From positions 1 to 64,000 of the forward strand of contig JAEWBY010000080.1 in NCBI GenBank assembly GCA_023390905.1: a stretch of 64,000 nt of DNA. The letters run 5' to 3'. The notes below the pieces were generated by a model, which searched no databases, was not told the DNA's origin, and saw only the letters and a program-made list of their open reading frames with translations. Origin of the DNA: Pseudomonadota bacterium (GTDB lineage: Bacteria > Pseudomonadota > Gammaproteobacteria > Xanthomonadales > Xanthomonadaceae). Below, piece by piece: positions 31,756-41,387 of the stretch. Both the position numbers and the translations under genes were made by a program. Position 1 is the stretch's first letter, and each line of letters begins with the position of its first letter.

Positions 31756-34124
31756 GCGTGTTGCGCCAGGAATTCGAGCAACCGCGCTTCGTCCCAGATC
31801 TCGATACCCAGTTCCTGCGCCTTGGCCAGCTTGGAGCCGGCCGCTTCGCCCGCGACCACGAGATGGGTTTTCTTGGAGACGCTGCCGGCGATCTTCGCGC
31901 CCAGCGCTTCGAGTTTTTCGCCGGCCTCGTCGCGGCTCATCGATTCCAGGCTGCCGGTCAGCACCACGGTTTTTCCGTCTAGGGGGCCCGCGGGGATGTC
32001 CGCCGATTCGGGCGTAATCGCCAGCAGTTCACGCACCGCCGCGCCGCCCTTGCGAAGCACTTCGGCGTGCTCGGCCGATTGCCGCCAGTCATCGAGCGAC
32101 TGTGCCGCTTCGTTCGGCAGCCCCACCGTGACAAATGCATGCACGGGCGCTTTGAGCACGGCATCGGCATCGGCGAACGCGCTTTCCAGTTGCTCGGCGC
32201 GCACGCGCGTGATGCGCGGAATCTCCAGATCCGTCAACAGCGAGGCCAGGCCCAGGCTCTCGCGCAGCTTCGGATGCGGCGGGTGGCTGTCGGTGATCGT
32301 CACCCCGCGTGCGAGCAGTTCATCGATTACCTGCTGATTGCCGGGTTGATCGAAGAAATGGCCCAGCGATCGCGCGACTTCCCCGCCGATATCCGGCACG
32401 CGCTTGAACAGCGGCCACGGCAGATGGCGGATGCGTTCCAGATCACCGAACCACTGCGCCAGCACCTTGGCCGTGCTCTCGCCCACATGCTGGATGCCGA
32501 GCGCGAACAGGAAACGCTCCAGCGTCGTGGTCCGGCTGCGCGCGATCGCCTCGATCAGGTTGTCCGCCCATTTGGTCGCGACCTTGCCGGACTTCACCGT
32601 GTCCGCGGCGCCGTCATCGCGCTCATCCCGCGCGATGGCCTGCTGCGCGGCATCGGCGCGACGCTTCATTTCCAGCAGATCATCGACCTCCAGGCGATAC
32701 AGATCGGCCACCGAAGTGACGTAGCCCAGATCGCTCAACACTTCGATGTAGCGCTCACCCAGGCCTTCGATATCCATCGCGCGACGCGAGGCGAAATGGC
32801 CGATGGCTTCCTTGCGCTGCGAAGGGCAGCTCAGCTCGCCGGAGCAGCGCCAGACCGCCTCGCCCTCCTCGCGCACGAGTTCGGATCCGCAGTCCGGGCA
32901 ATGGCTGGGCATCGACCAGGGCTTCGTGCCGGCCGGTCGTTTTTCCAGCACCACGCTGACCACTTCCGGGATCACGTCGCCCGCACGCCGCACGATCACG
33001 GTATCGCCGTTGCGCACGTCCAGCCGTGCGATCTGATCGGCGTTGTGCAGCGTGGCGCGCGTCACCGTCACGCCGCCGACCTGCACCGGCTGCATCAATG
33101 CCCACGGAGTTACTGCGCCGGTGCGGCCGACGTTGACTTCGATGGATTCGACCACCGTCATCTGCTCCTGCGCCGGGAACTTGTGCGCGATGGCCCAGCG
33201 CGGCGCCCGCGATACGAAGCCCATCTCGCGCTGGCCGGCATAGTCATCGAGCTTGTAGACCACACCGTCGATGTCAAACGGCAGCGCATTGCGGCGTTCG
33301 CCGATCGATGCGTAATACCCGAGCAGACCCTCCACGTCGGCGACGACTTGATTGAGCGAACTGACCGGAAAACCCCACTCGCGCAGGCGTGCAAGCGTCT
33401 GCGAATGGGTATCCGGAAGCTCGCCCCCTTCCACCCGTCCGACCGCATAGGCGTAGAACGCCAGCGGCCGCTGTGCGGTCATGCGTGGATCCAGTTGCCG
33501 CAGCGAACCGGCCGCACCGTTGCGCGGATTGGCGAGCACCTTGCCGCCTTCCTTCAACGCGCGTTCGTTGTAGGCGCGAAACGATTCCAGCGGCATGTAG
33601 ACCTCGCCGCGCACTTCAAGCACGGCCGGCCAGTCACTGCCGCGCAACTGCAACGGAATGGCCTTGATCGTGCGCAGGTTCGGAGTGACGTCCTCGCCGG
33701 CCGCACCGTCGCCGCGCGTGGCGCCCTGCACGAACACGCCATTCTCGTAGCGCAGGCTGATGGCCAGGCCATCGAGCTTGGGTTCGACCGAGAACATCAG
33801 GTGCGGACGCTTGAGTTTTTCGGCGATGCGACGCGCGAAATCGGCCACCTCTTCCTCGCTGAAGGCATTGCCCAGCGAGAGCATCGGAATCGAATGCCGG
33901 ACTTCGGCGAACTTCGTCGACGGCGCGCTGCCCACGCGCTGGGTGGGAGAATCGGCGGTGATCAAATCCGGATGCACGGCCTCGATCTCATCGAGTTCGC
34001 GCAGCAGCCGGTCGTATTCGGCATCCGGAATGCTCGGCTCGTCGAGCACGTGGTAGCGGTAGTTGGCGTCGTCGATGAGACGACGCAGCTCGATGGCGCG
34101 GTCGGCGGGGGTCGGGGCGGTCAT
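31752..34124 (-). CDS. ligA: NAD-dependent DNA ligase
   Basis: LigA seals nicks in replication and repair using NAD+. The domain order is the Ia domain with Tyr22 and Tyr24 (YRYHVLDEPSIPDAEYDRL), the adenylation domain with Lys116 in EPKLDG, the OB fold, a four-cysteine zinc finger (CPDCGSEL then CSGELSCPSQ), helix-hairpin-helix repeats and a C-terminal BRCT domain (about 710-790). At 790 residues it is longer than E. coli LigA (671), partly because of an insertion near residues 490-520 (DERDDGAADTVKSGKVATKW). This extra length is usual in xanthomonads as far as I know. It lies in the smc-zipA-ligA cluster and overlaps epmA. Confidence 0.96.
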   Translation of the reverse strand: MTAPTPADRAIELRRLIDDANYRYHVLDEPSIPDAEYDRLLRELDEIEAVHPDLITADSPTQRVGSAPSTKFAEVRHSIPMLSLGNAFSEEEVADFARRIAEKLKRPHLMFSVEPKLDGLAISLRYENGVFVQGATRGDGAAGEDVTPNLRTIKAIPLQLRGSDWPAVLEVRGEVYMPLESFRAYNERALKEGGKVLANPRNGAAGSLRQLDPRMTAQRPLAFYAYAVGRVEGGELPDTHSQTLARLREWGFPVSSLNQVVADVEGLLGYYASIGERRNALPFDIDGVVYKLDDYAGQREMGFVSRAPRWAIAHKFPAQEQMTVVESIEVNVGRTGAVTPWALMQPVQVGGVTVTRATLHNADQIARLDVRNGDTVIVRRAGDVIPEVVSVVLEKRPAGTKPWSMPSHCPDCGSELVREEGEAVWRCSGELSCPSQRKEAIGHFASRRAMDIEGLGERYIEVLSDLGYVTSVADLYRLEVDDLLEMKRRADAAQQAIARDERDDGAADTVKSGKVATKWADNLIEAIARSRTTTLERFLFALGIQHVGESTAKVLAQWFGDLERIRHLPWPLFKRVPDIGGEVARSLGHFFDQPGNQQVIDELLARGVTITDSHPPHPKLRESLGLASLLTDLEIPRITRVRAEQLESAFADADAVLKAPVHAFVTVGLPNEAAQSLDDWRQSAEHAEVLRKGGAAVRELLAITPESADIPAGPLDGKTVVLTGSLESMSRDEAGEKLEALGAKIAGSVSKKTHLVVAGEAAGSKLAKAQELGIEIWDEARLLEFLAQHA

Positions 34125-34186
34125 TCCGGAATTCTAAGCCGCCAGCGCGCAATACGATGTCGCCGGTGGCGCCGGGCAGCGACGAA

Positions 34187-34573
34187 CTATCGGGAGCGCT
34201 TGCGGTCCCGTCGGGCCAGCCCGATGCGCATCAGCACCAATGCGGCGAACGCGGGCACGGCGATCCTGGCCGACAACGGTGGTGTCACGCCCGGCTGCGG
34301 CGAAAACGTCAGCCACAGCGCGCCCACTGCAAGCGCCAGCATGGCCAGCACCAGAAGCACGCGGGCGGCGCGAGTGGAGAACGGCCAGGCCACGGCGGGC
34401 GCTGCAAACACCAGGACCAGCGCGCCGGAGAGCAGAAAGCCCATCCGCCCCTGCGAAAAATCCGCCGTTGCCGCCAGTACCAGACCGAGCAAGCCGACAC
34501 TGGCCGCCACGGCGCCCAGCACGCCCGCACATCGCTTGATCCCGCGGCTCCAGTCCAAGGTCCATCCTGTCAT
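34187..34573 (-). CDS. Small four-helix membrane protein between zipA and ligA
   Basis: This 128-residue protein has four hydrophobic segments (about 15-36, 44-64, 70-90 and 103-119) and a basic C-terminal tail (RRDRKRSR), so an inner-membrane location is likely. I recognise no domain. The gene sits 44 bases after zipA and 62 bases before ligA on the same strand, inside a conserved cluster where zipA and ligA are usually adjacent. The ORF is short and its reality rests on the membrane pattern, codon position and strand. Confidence 0.6.
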   Translation of the reverse strand: MTGWTLDWSRGIKRCAGVLGAVAASVGLLGLVLAATADFSQGRMGFLLSGALVLVFAAPAVAWPFSTRAARVLLVLAMLALAVGALWLTFSPQPGVTPPLSARIAVPAFAALVLMRIGLARRDRKRSR

Positions 34574-34617
34574 GTCGAGCGCGATGCGGAGCGCCGCATC
34601 AACCTTCGTTCAACGCG

Positions 34618-35349
34618 TCACCAGCGCGGCGATTTCGTCAGCGGCGGTGCTTCATGCTGGCGATCGTAGGCGCGCAGTTCTTCGCGGATGTGCTGGATGC
34701 GCTGGCGGCCCAGCGTGTTGCGGCTGTCGTCGAGCACCACGCCATTGAGCAGTTCGGCCATGCGCTCGACGTTGGGCAGCAGTTTTTCCCAGGCTTCCAG
34801 CGCGCTGATCGGCGCCGGCAGCGTGAGGAAGAAGGCGATTGCCGGGGTCTGCATCTCGCGGATGTTGGCCATGTCGAAACTGCCCGGCTGCATGATGTTG
34901 GCCATGCTGAAGATCGGGCCGCGCTCCGGATGGCCTTCGATGAGGCGATGGAACACGTTCATGTGGCCGAAGCTCAGGCCGGTCTTTTCAGCGGCGACCA
35001 CGATGTCCTCGCCGCGCAGCACCTGTCCGGCCTTGGCCGCGACGTACAGCGAGACGATCTTGTCGAAATCCTGGCTCGGCCGCCGGCCGAGCTGGCTTTC
35101 GCCCGCGCCGCCGCCGTTGAGTCCCAGTTGGGGCTGGCCTAGCGGCTCGCCGGCGTGGATGCGATCGGCTTCGTGCGCCGCGTCCTCATCGGCCGCCAGG
35201 CTGGGCTCCATGCGCGTGGCATCGCGTTCGCTCGGTTCCAGCCGCCGGCCCTGGCTGGGCTTCTTGGGGCGACCGAAGAAGATGATCGCCGCGATCAGGA
35301 TGACCCCGGCGATCAGGATGCCGATTCGCAGCATTGCCATGTCGGACAC
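34618..35349 (-). CDS. zipA: Cell division protein ZipA
   Basis: ZipA anchors the FtsZ ring to the inner membrane in gammaproteobacteria. The 243 residues have one N-terminal membrane segment (about 8-25) followed by basic residues (GRPKKPSQGRR), a linker rich in charged and Gly/Gln residues (about 35-95), and the FtsZ-binding C-terminal domain (about 98-235: KIVSLYVAAKAG, GLSFGHMNVFHR, NIMQPGSFDM, PAIAFFLTLP). The linker is much shorter than in E. coli ZipA (328 residues). The start may be Met4 instead. It follows smc by 66 bases. Confidence 0.93.
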   Translation of the reverse strand: MSDMAMLRIGILIAGVILIAAIIFFGRPKKPSQGRRLEPSERDATRMEPSLAADEDAAHEADRIHAGEPLGQPQLGLNGGGAGESQLGRRPSQDFDKIVSLYVAAKAGQVLRGEDIVVAAEKTGLSFGHMNVFHRLIEGHPERGPIFSMANIMQPGSFDMANIREMQTPAIAFFLTLPAPISALEAWEKLLPNVERMAELLNGVVLDDSRNTLGRQRIQHIREELRAYDRQHEAPPLTKSPRW

Positions 35350-35415
35350 GTTGGTTTCTCCGCCAGGTTGGTTTCAAGGATCCAGCCGGATGCCGCTTCG
35401 ACCCGGCTGCATGGC

Positions 35416-38400
35416 TCATGCCGCGCCGGCCAGGCGCGCGGCTTCCTCCAGGTCCACCGACACCAGCCGGCTCACGCCGGGCTCGCGCATGGTAACGCCA
35501 CTGAGCTGATGTGCGGCTTCCATCGTCGCCTTGTTGTGGCTGACGAACAGGAACTGCACCTTCTCGCTCATCTCCTTGACCATGTTCGCCAGGCGGCCGA
35601 CGTTGGCTTCGTCCAGCGGCGCGTCCACTTCGTCCAGCAGGCAGAACGGCGCCGGATTGAGCTGGAAGATCGCGAACACCAGCGCCACGGCGGTCATCGC
35701 CTTCTCGCCGCCGGACAGCAGCGAGATGTTGGAGACGCGCTTGCCGGGCGGGCGCGCCATGATCGCCACGCCGGTATCGAGCAGATCCTCGCCGGTCAGT
35801 TCCAGATAGGCGTGGCCGCCGCCGAACAGGCGCGGATACAGCGCCTGCACGCCGGCATTGACGCGATCGAAGGTGTCCTTGAAGCGGCCGCGGGTTTCGC
35901 GATCGATCTTGCGGATGGCTTCTTCCAGCGTTTCCAGCGCGGTGGTGAGGTCCACGTTCTGCGCTTCCAGGTATTCCGAGCGCTGCGAGGCTTCGCCGTA
36001 TTCGTGGATCGCGGCCAGATTGACCGGTTCCAGCCGGCGCATGCGCGCATCGATCTGCGCCACGGTCTGTTCCCACTCGCGCACGTCGGCCACTTCCGGC
36101 AGCGTGTTGATGACGTCCTCCATGACGAAGCCGCCCGCGACCACGCCTTCCAGCAGTTGTTCGGACTTGAGCGCCAGCGCCTGCTGGTCAAGCTTGCGCT
36201 GGGAGATGCGTTCGCGCTGGGCCAGGGCCTGTTCGTCGCGCTGGTGGCGGGTCTGCTCGTACTGGCGCAGTTCGTGATCGATGCCTTCCAGCACGGTGCG
36301 CGCCTCGGCCAGTCGACGCTCGGCATTGACGCGTTCTTCCAGGGCGGCCTGGCGCTGCGCATCGAGATCCTGCACCGGCGAATCGCCCTCGCTGAGCTGT
36401 ACGGTCAGTTCCTCCAGGCGGGTATCGAGCTGGCCGCGCTGGCCGCTCATGCGTTCCAGCGCCTGGCTGATCGCGGCGATCTGGGTGCGCTGCGATTCCA
36501 GCGTGAGCGCCAGCGCGTGATGGGCATCGCGCGAGGTGCGTGCCGCCTCGCGCGCGAAATCCCGCGCTTCGGCCAGTTGCCCGCGCTCGGTCTCCAGCGC
36601 GTTGCGCGCCGACTCGAGATCGCCCATCGCGGTGACGGCCTCTTCCAGCCGCATGCGCGCCTCGCGCGCCTGCTCGCGGCTGCTGTCCAGCGCTTCGACG
36701 AGCTGGGCCAGATCCTGATCGATCTTCTCGATGCGCTGGCGCGTGGATTCCACGCGCCCCTGCTGGCTCTGCAACTGGCCGGCCAGTTCGGATACGCCGC
36801 GATGCGCCATGTACAGCGCACGCTGCGCGTCTTCGCGCTGTTGTTCGGCGGCGAGCAGTTGATCGCGCAGGTTCGCCAGCCGGTGTTCGAGTTCGCCTTC
36901 GCGCGCCTGCAGGGTTTCGATTTCCGCGCGCAATGACTGGATTTCGCGTTCGCGCAGCAAGGCACCCTGCTTGGCCGCGCCCGAGCGCAGCACGCGCACC
37001 CAGCCGGCGCCAAGGCGTTCGCCGTTGCGCGTGATCACCGAATCGGCATCGCCCAGTTGCGCCTGCAAGCGGGGCGCGTCCTCCAGCGTTTCGGCCGCGT
37101 GCAGCCGCGAAAGCAGGCGGCGCACCGCCAGGGGGCCCTGCACCTTGGCCGCGAGCGAAGTCGGCGCCACCTGCAGATCGCCGGTTTCATCGGACACCAG
37201 CGCGATGCGGCCTTCGCCGAGTTCGCCCAGTGCATCGACCAGCGTCTCCGGCGAATCGACCAGCACGCCCTCGATCAATTGCCCGAGCGCGCTCTCGACC
37301 GCGTTTTCCCAGCCGGCTTCGACCTGCAAACGCTCGCCCACGCGGGCGGCCGAATCCAGCCCGCGCGCCTTGAGCCAGCTCATCGCCGCGCCCTGCTCCT
37401 GGCCGAGCGCCGCATGCTGCAACGTCTCCAGCGACGACAGCCGGCCGCGCGCTTCCTGCGCGCGCTTGCGCACTTCGGACAGTTCGCTCTGGCTGGCGCG
37501 CTGCTGTTCCTGCACGGCCGCGGCCGATTGCTTGCGCGCTTCGACCTGCTCGGTCAGCGTTTCCAGCGATTCCTTCTGGGTGTCGTGCTGCAACTGCAGT
37601 TGTTCGAACGCCGAGGCCAGCGCGTCCAGATCCAGGCCCGCGCGCTCGTTGGCGAGCGCTTCGCGGCGGCGTTCGGCTTCCAGTGCCTGGCGATCGAGAT
37701 AGTCCACGCGCGTGCGTTCGACTTCGCCGGCGCGCGCGGCTTCGGCCGAGGATCGCGAATGGGTTTCCCAGCGTTGCTGCCAGTCGGCGAGTCTGGCTTC
37801 GGCCTCGCGCAGGGCGTCCTGGCGGGCCAGGTCTTCTTCCTTGAGCTGTTCCAGGCGCGGTTCGGCCTCGGCCACGCTGTCGCGCAGCACATTCAACTTC
37901 GCTTCGTCAACGCTGATGTGCTGGCCCAGTTCCTGCAGGGCGTTCTGCGCCTCATCGCGCGCCCGGCGCAGCCGCTCGGAAAGTTCGCGCTGATGCTGCA
38001 TCTGCTGCTCCAGCCGCGCCAGCGTGCTGCCGACCTGATAGACCTCGGCCTGCGCCTTGTTGAGGGTTTCAGCCGCTTCGTCGCGGCGCACGCGATCGGT
38101 TTCCAGACTGCGTTCGGCTTCGCGCTGCTCGGCGATCAACTGCTGCAGGCGGGTTTCTTCCTGCGAGAGCTTTTCGCGCAGGCCCTGCAATCGGCTGTCG
38201 AGCGCGCGGTATTCGAGCGCCTTCCACTCGGCGTCCTTGATCCGGCGTTCTTCCTGCAGCGCCTGGTACTGCTCGGCCTGCTTAGCCTGGCGTTTGAGAT
38301 GCTCAAGCTGCTTGCCGATTTCCTCGCGCAGATCGTTGAGGCGATCCAGATTCTCGCGGGTGTGGCGGATGCGGGTCTCGGTTTCCTTGCGGCGTTCCTT

Positions 38401-38919
38401 GTACTTGGAAATGCCGGCGGCCTCTTCCAGGTAGATGCGCAGGTCTTCCGGCCGCGCCTCGATGATCTGGCTGATCATGCCCTGCTCGATGATCGAGTAG
38501 CTGCGCGGACCCAGGCCGGTGCCGAGGAACAGATCGGTGATGTCGCGGCGGCGGCACTTGGTGCCGTTGAGGTAGTAGTTGCTCTGGCCGTCACGGCTGA
38601 CCGTGCGCTTGACCGAGATCTCGTTGAACGCGGCGAATTCGCCAGCGATGGTGTGATCGCTGTTGTCGAAGATCAGCTCGACGGTCGCCTGCGACACCGG
38701 CTTGCGCGCCGAACTGCCGGAAAAGATCACGTCAGTCAGCGAATCGCCACGCAGGCGGCTGGCCGAGCTTTCGCCCATGACCCATTTCACCGCATCGATG
38801 ATGTTGGACTTGCCGCAGCCGTTGGGACCGACGATGCCGGTCATGTTGGTCGGCAGGTGCAGCGTGGTCGGATCGACGAAGGACTTGAATCCGGACAGCT
38901 TGATGGTCGAAAGGCGCAT
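35416..38919 (-). CDS. smc: Chromosome partition protein Smc
   Basis: Smc is the ATPase of the bacterial condensin and organises the chromosome with ScpA and ScpB. The start at 38919 (MRLSTIKLSGFKSFVDPT) begins the conserved head and gives 1,167 residues. Walker A is at 31-38 (GPNGCGKS). Two long coiled coils rich in Glu, Arg, Gln and Leu flank a hinge at roughly 520-640. The C-terminal head has the ABC signature LSGGEKAM and Walker B CLLDEVDAPLDE. Presence of SMC, not MukB, fits the Xanthomonadales. It leads the smc-zipA-ligA-epmA cluster. Confidence 0.96.
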   Translation of the reverse strand: MRLSTIKLSGFKSFVDPTTLHLPTNMTGIVGPNGCGKSNIIDAVKWVMGESSASRLRGDSLTDVIFSGSSARKPVSQATVELIFDNSDHTIAGEFAAFNEISVKRTVSRDGQSNYYLNGTKCRRRDITDLFLGTGLGPRSYSIIEQGMISQIIEARPEDLRIYLEEAAGISKYKERRKETETRIRHTRENLDRLNDLREEIGKQLEHLKRQAKQAEQYQALQEERRIKDAEWKALEYRALDSRLQGLREKLSQEETRLQQLIAEQREAERSLETDRVRRDEAAETLNKAQAEVYQVGSTLARLEQQMQHQRELSERLRRARDEAQNALQELGQHISVDEAKLNVLRDSVAEAEPRLEQLKEEDLARQDALREAEARLADWQQRWETHSRSSAEAARAGEVERTRVDYLDRQALEAERRREALANERAGLDLDALASAFEQLQLQHDTQKESLETLTEQVEARKQSAAAVQEQQRASQSELSEVRKRAQEARGRLSSLETLQHAALGQEQGAAMSWLKARGLDSAARVGERLQVEAGWENAVESALGQLIEGVLVDSPETLVDALGELGEGRIALVSDETGDLQVAPTSLAAKVQGPLAVRRLLSRLHAAETLEDAPRLQAQLGDADSVITRNGERLGAGWVRVLRSGAAKQGALLREREIQSLRAEIETLQAREGELEHRLANLRDQLLAAEQQREDAQRALYMAHRGVSELAGQLQSQQGRVESTRQRIEKIDQDLAQLVEALDSSREQAREARMRLEEAVTAMGDLESARNALETERGQLAEARDFAREAARTSRDAHHALALTLESQRTQIAAISQALERMSGQRGQLDTRLEELTVQLSEGDSPVQDLDAQRQAALEERVNAERRLAEARTVLEGIDHELRQYEQTRHQRDEQALAQRERISQRKLDQQALALKSEQLLEGVVAGGFVMEDVINTLPEVADVREWEQTVAQIDARMRRLEPVNLAAIHEYGEASQRSEYLEAQNVDLTTALETLEEAIRKIDRETRGRFKDTFDRVNAGVQALYPRLFGGGHAYLELTGEDLLDTGVAIMARPPGKRVSNISLLSGGEKAMTAVALVFAIFQLNPAPFCLLDEVDAPLDEANVGRLANMVKEMSEKVQFLFVSHNKATMEAAHQLSGVTMREPGVSRLVSVDLEEAARLAGAA

Positions 38920-39242
38920 GCGGCGGGAATGTCCGGGCAACGGCCGGCGGACCGGCGCTGCCGCTGATGTGGAAATGGATGAGCTTTCATCGCCATCCCG
39001 TTGATCCGGATGACAATCCGGCACGCCTTTTGACGTGCCGACCGATGAGTATAGCCGGGGTCGCGGAGCATGGGTCAGCCCGATTGGCTCGGCGTGGGCG
39101 AACAACCGGGCCCGGGGCCCACCGGCGGCCGCGGCCCCGGCAGAGGCGGTCCGGCCGGGGCGTGCGGCCCTGACCGGCCTGCTACGATGCCGGGGTTTGC
39201 TCCGCAGACCCTCCTCCCTCCATTCCAACGGGTAAGCACACC
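38920..39242. other. Divergent smc-tyrB control region
   Basis: This 323-base region separates the divergent starts of smc and tyrB. It holds a TATACT -10 for smc (39048-39053, minus strand), a 7-base perfect stem (CGGCACG 39019-39025 with CGTGCCG 39034-39040) in the smc leader, and a TACGAT hexamer at 39183-39188 that may be the tyrB -10. I see no gene in it. Confidence 0.6.
39048..39053 (-). promoter_or_regulatory. Possible -10 element of smc
   Basis: TATACT on the minus strand lies about 130 bases before the smc ATG. The -35 is weak (TGACCC at 18 bases). The leader would contain the small CGGCACG hairpin at 39019-39040. Confidence 0.42.
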
Positions 39243-40442
39243 GTGTCTCTCTTTGCATCCGTCGAACAGGTTCCCGGCGACCCCATCCTGGGCCTGACCG
39301 AGGCGTACAACGCCGACAACCGCCCCGGCAAGGTCAATCTGGGCGTGGGCATCTACTACGACGAACAAGGCCGCATTCCGCTGCTGGAATCAGTGCGCGA
39401 GGTCGAGCAGGCGCTCGCCACCGCCGCCCGTCCGCGCGGCTATCTGCCGATCGACGGCCTGCCGACCTACACCGCCGCCACGCAGAAGCTGCTGTTCGGC
39501 GCCGGCTCGGCCCTGCTCGAAGCCGGACGCGTGGCGACCGCGCAAACCATCGGCGGCAGCGGCGCGCTGCGCGTGGGTGCCGATTTCCTCAAGCGTGCAC
39601 TGCCGAACGCGAAGATCGCCATCAGCAACCCGAGCTGGGAAAACCATCGCGTGGTGTTCGGCACCGCCGGTTTCGAGGTCGTCGATTACCGCTATTACGA
39701 CGCCGCCACGCACGGCCTGGATTTCGACGGCATGCTGGCGGATCTGGGCGCGCTGGAACCGGGCACCGTCGTGCTGCTGCACGCGTGCTGCCACAACCCG
39801 ACCGGCGTGGATCTGGACGCGGCGCAGTGGGCGCAGGTGGTGGCCCTGGTCAAGGATCGCGGGCTGCTGCCTTTCATCGACATCGCCTACCAGGGCTTCG
39901 ATCAGGGCATCGATGCCGACGCCACCGCGATCCGCTTGTTCGCCGATTCGGGCATTCCGGCCTTCGTGGTCGCCAGTTCGTATTCCAAGTCGTTCTCGCT
40001 GTATGGCGAACGCGTGGGCGCGCTGTCGATCGTCGGCGCCGATCGCGATGAAGCCAAGCGCGTGCTCTCGCAGATCAAGCGCACCATCCGCTCGAACTAC
40101 TCCAGCCCGTCCACCCACGGCGCGGCACTGGTGGCCGGCGTGCTGGGCAGCGATGAACTGCGGACGCGCTGGCAGCAGGAACTCGGCGCGATGCGTGATC
40201 GCATCCACGCGCTGCGCGCGGGCCTGGTCGGCAAACTGGCCGCACTGGGTGCGCCGGAATTCGCCTTCATCCAGCAGCAGGCGGGCATGTTCTCGTATTC
40301 CGGCCTGGGCAAGGCGCAGGTCGATCGCCTGCGTGACGAGTACGGCATCTATGCCGTCGGCACCGGCCGCATCTGCGTGGCCGCGCTCAACCAGCAGAAC
40401 CTGGACGTGGTCGCCCGGGCGGTGTACGAAGTTTCGCGCTGA
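39243..40442 (+). CDS. tyrB: Aromatic amino acid aminotransferase
   Basis: This class I, subgroup I-alpha PLP aminotransferase moves amino groups between aromatic amino acids or aspartate and 2-oxo acids. The start is GTG 39243 (MSLFASVEQVPGDPILGL) and the product has 399 residues. The PLP lysine is Lys249 in SSYSKSFSLYGERVG. The HACCHNPTG segment and a C-terminal GRICVAALN are typical. TyrB rather than AspC is favoured by the overall look (ACCHNPTGVD, SNYSSPSTHG), but the two families overlap in activity. Confidence 0.9.
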   Translation: MSLFASVEQVPGDPILGLTEAYNADNRPGKVNLGVGIYYDEQGRIPLLESVREVEQALATAARPRGYLPIDGLPTYTAATQKLLFGAGSALLEAGRVATAQTIGGSGALRVGADFLKRALPNAKIAISNPSWENHRVVFGTAGFEVVDYRYYDAATHGLDFDGMLADLGALEPGTVVLLHACCHNPTGVDLDAAQWAQVVALVKDRGLLPFIDIAYQGFDQGIDADATAIRLFADSGIPAFVVASSYSKSFSLYGERVGALSIVGADRDEAKRVLSQIKRTIRSNYSSPSTHGAALVAGVLGSDELRTRWQQELGAMRDRIHALRAGLVGKLAALGAPEFAFIQQQAGMFSYSGLGKAQVDRLRDEYGIYAVGTGRICVAALNQQNLDVVARAVYEVSR

Positions 40443-40763
40443 GTCATCGGATGCCGTGCGGCCACCGGTTTGCGTCCGGAGCCGCACTGCCTCGCGCGAG
40501 GGATCGTCACCATCGCGCAGGGGGATCGTATCCCCGCTGCGCTAAAAGCTTCTCCGCATCAGTCACGAGCCGCATCGCCACGCGGGTACCCAGTACTTCG
40601 GCGTCGCCGTGGACACTTCTCGCGCATTGCGCGATCGTTGTTCCCTAGTTTGCCTCTCACAGCCTTCGCGGCTGTGCACGGGGGGCGTGCGCTTACCATT
40701 CGCCGCCGTCGGCAACAGATGCCGCCGCGCGATGCCTCAGTGCCCCAAACAAAGGAATGACTC
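40443..40763. other. Gap between tyrB and yiaA
   Basis: These 321 bases contain no convincing gene. A hairpin of about 12 pairs with one bulge (40515-40526 with 40530-40542, loop CGT) lies 73 bases after the tyrB stop and may end its transcript, but it has no T run. The rest should carry the yiaA promoter, which I cannot place. Confidence 0.5.
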
Positions 40764-41225
40764 ATGAACCAGGACAACCATCGCCCATCTCCCGCTTTCG
40801 TTGCCGCCTCATGGGCGGCACTGCTGCTGGGCATCGGTGCGTTTCTGATCGGACTCTGGAATGCCCGGATGCTGCTCAACGAGAAGGGCTATTACTTCAC
40901 GGTTTTGATGTATGGCTTGTTCTCGGCCATATCGATCCAGAAGAGCGTGCGTGATCGCGCGGAAAACATCCCGGTCACGAATCTGTACTACGGACTGGCG
41001 TGGTGTTCGGTGGTGCTGTCGATCGTTCTGCTGGCAACCGGCCTGTTCAACGCCACGCTGCTGCTGAGCGAAAAAGGTTTTTACGCGATGGGCTTTGCCC
41101 TGAGCATGTTCGCGGCAATCGCGGTGCAGAAGAACACCCGCGACATGGCGGCGATGGACGCGCCCGATGCGTCCGCGGGCCGGCTCCCGATGGAGCAGCC
41201 GAAGATGTCCGACAGAAACGATTGA
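40764..41225 (+). CDS. yiaA: YiaA-type inner-membrane protein
   Basis: The 153-residue protein carries two copies of the YiaA/YiaB domain, each with two membrane segments (about 11-31, 43-59, 73-93 and 104-120). The repeated motif is GLWNARMLLNEKGYYF / GLFNATLLLSEKGFYAMGF and SIQKSVRD / AVQKNTRD, very close to E. coli YiaA (145 residues). The function is unknown. It has its own ribosome-binding site and is followed by the convergent ATPase gene. Confidence 0.9.
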   Translation: MNQDNHRPSPAFVAASWAALLLGIGAFLIGLWNARMLLNEKGYYFTVLMYGLFSAISIQKSVRDRAENIPVTNLYYGLAWCSVVLSIVLLATGLFNATLLLSEKGFYAMGFALSMFAAIAVQKNTRDMAAMDAPDASAGRLPMEQPKMSDRND

Positions 41226-41387
41226 GCCACGGCGGACAGCCGCGTCGCGCACGATACGCCGTGCGCGCCATGTTCGGCTGCCTGTACGGTTCGGGATCAT
41301 GGCGCGTCGTCCACGCAGGCTGGGCGCGCGATGCGATCGATGGACCCGCCGGGGCCTGGTTTGGGGACGAGATGGTGGTGCGCGCGG

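Noticed and set aside
41247..41266. Hairpin GCGCACG / CGTGCGC between yiaA and the ATPase gene
   Set aside because: Seven pairs only, no T run, in GC-rich DNA; not enough for a terminator call.
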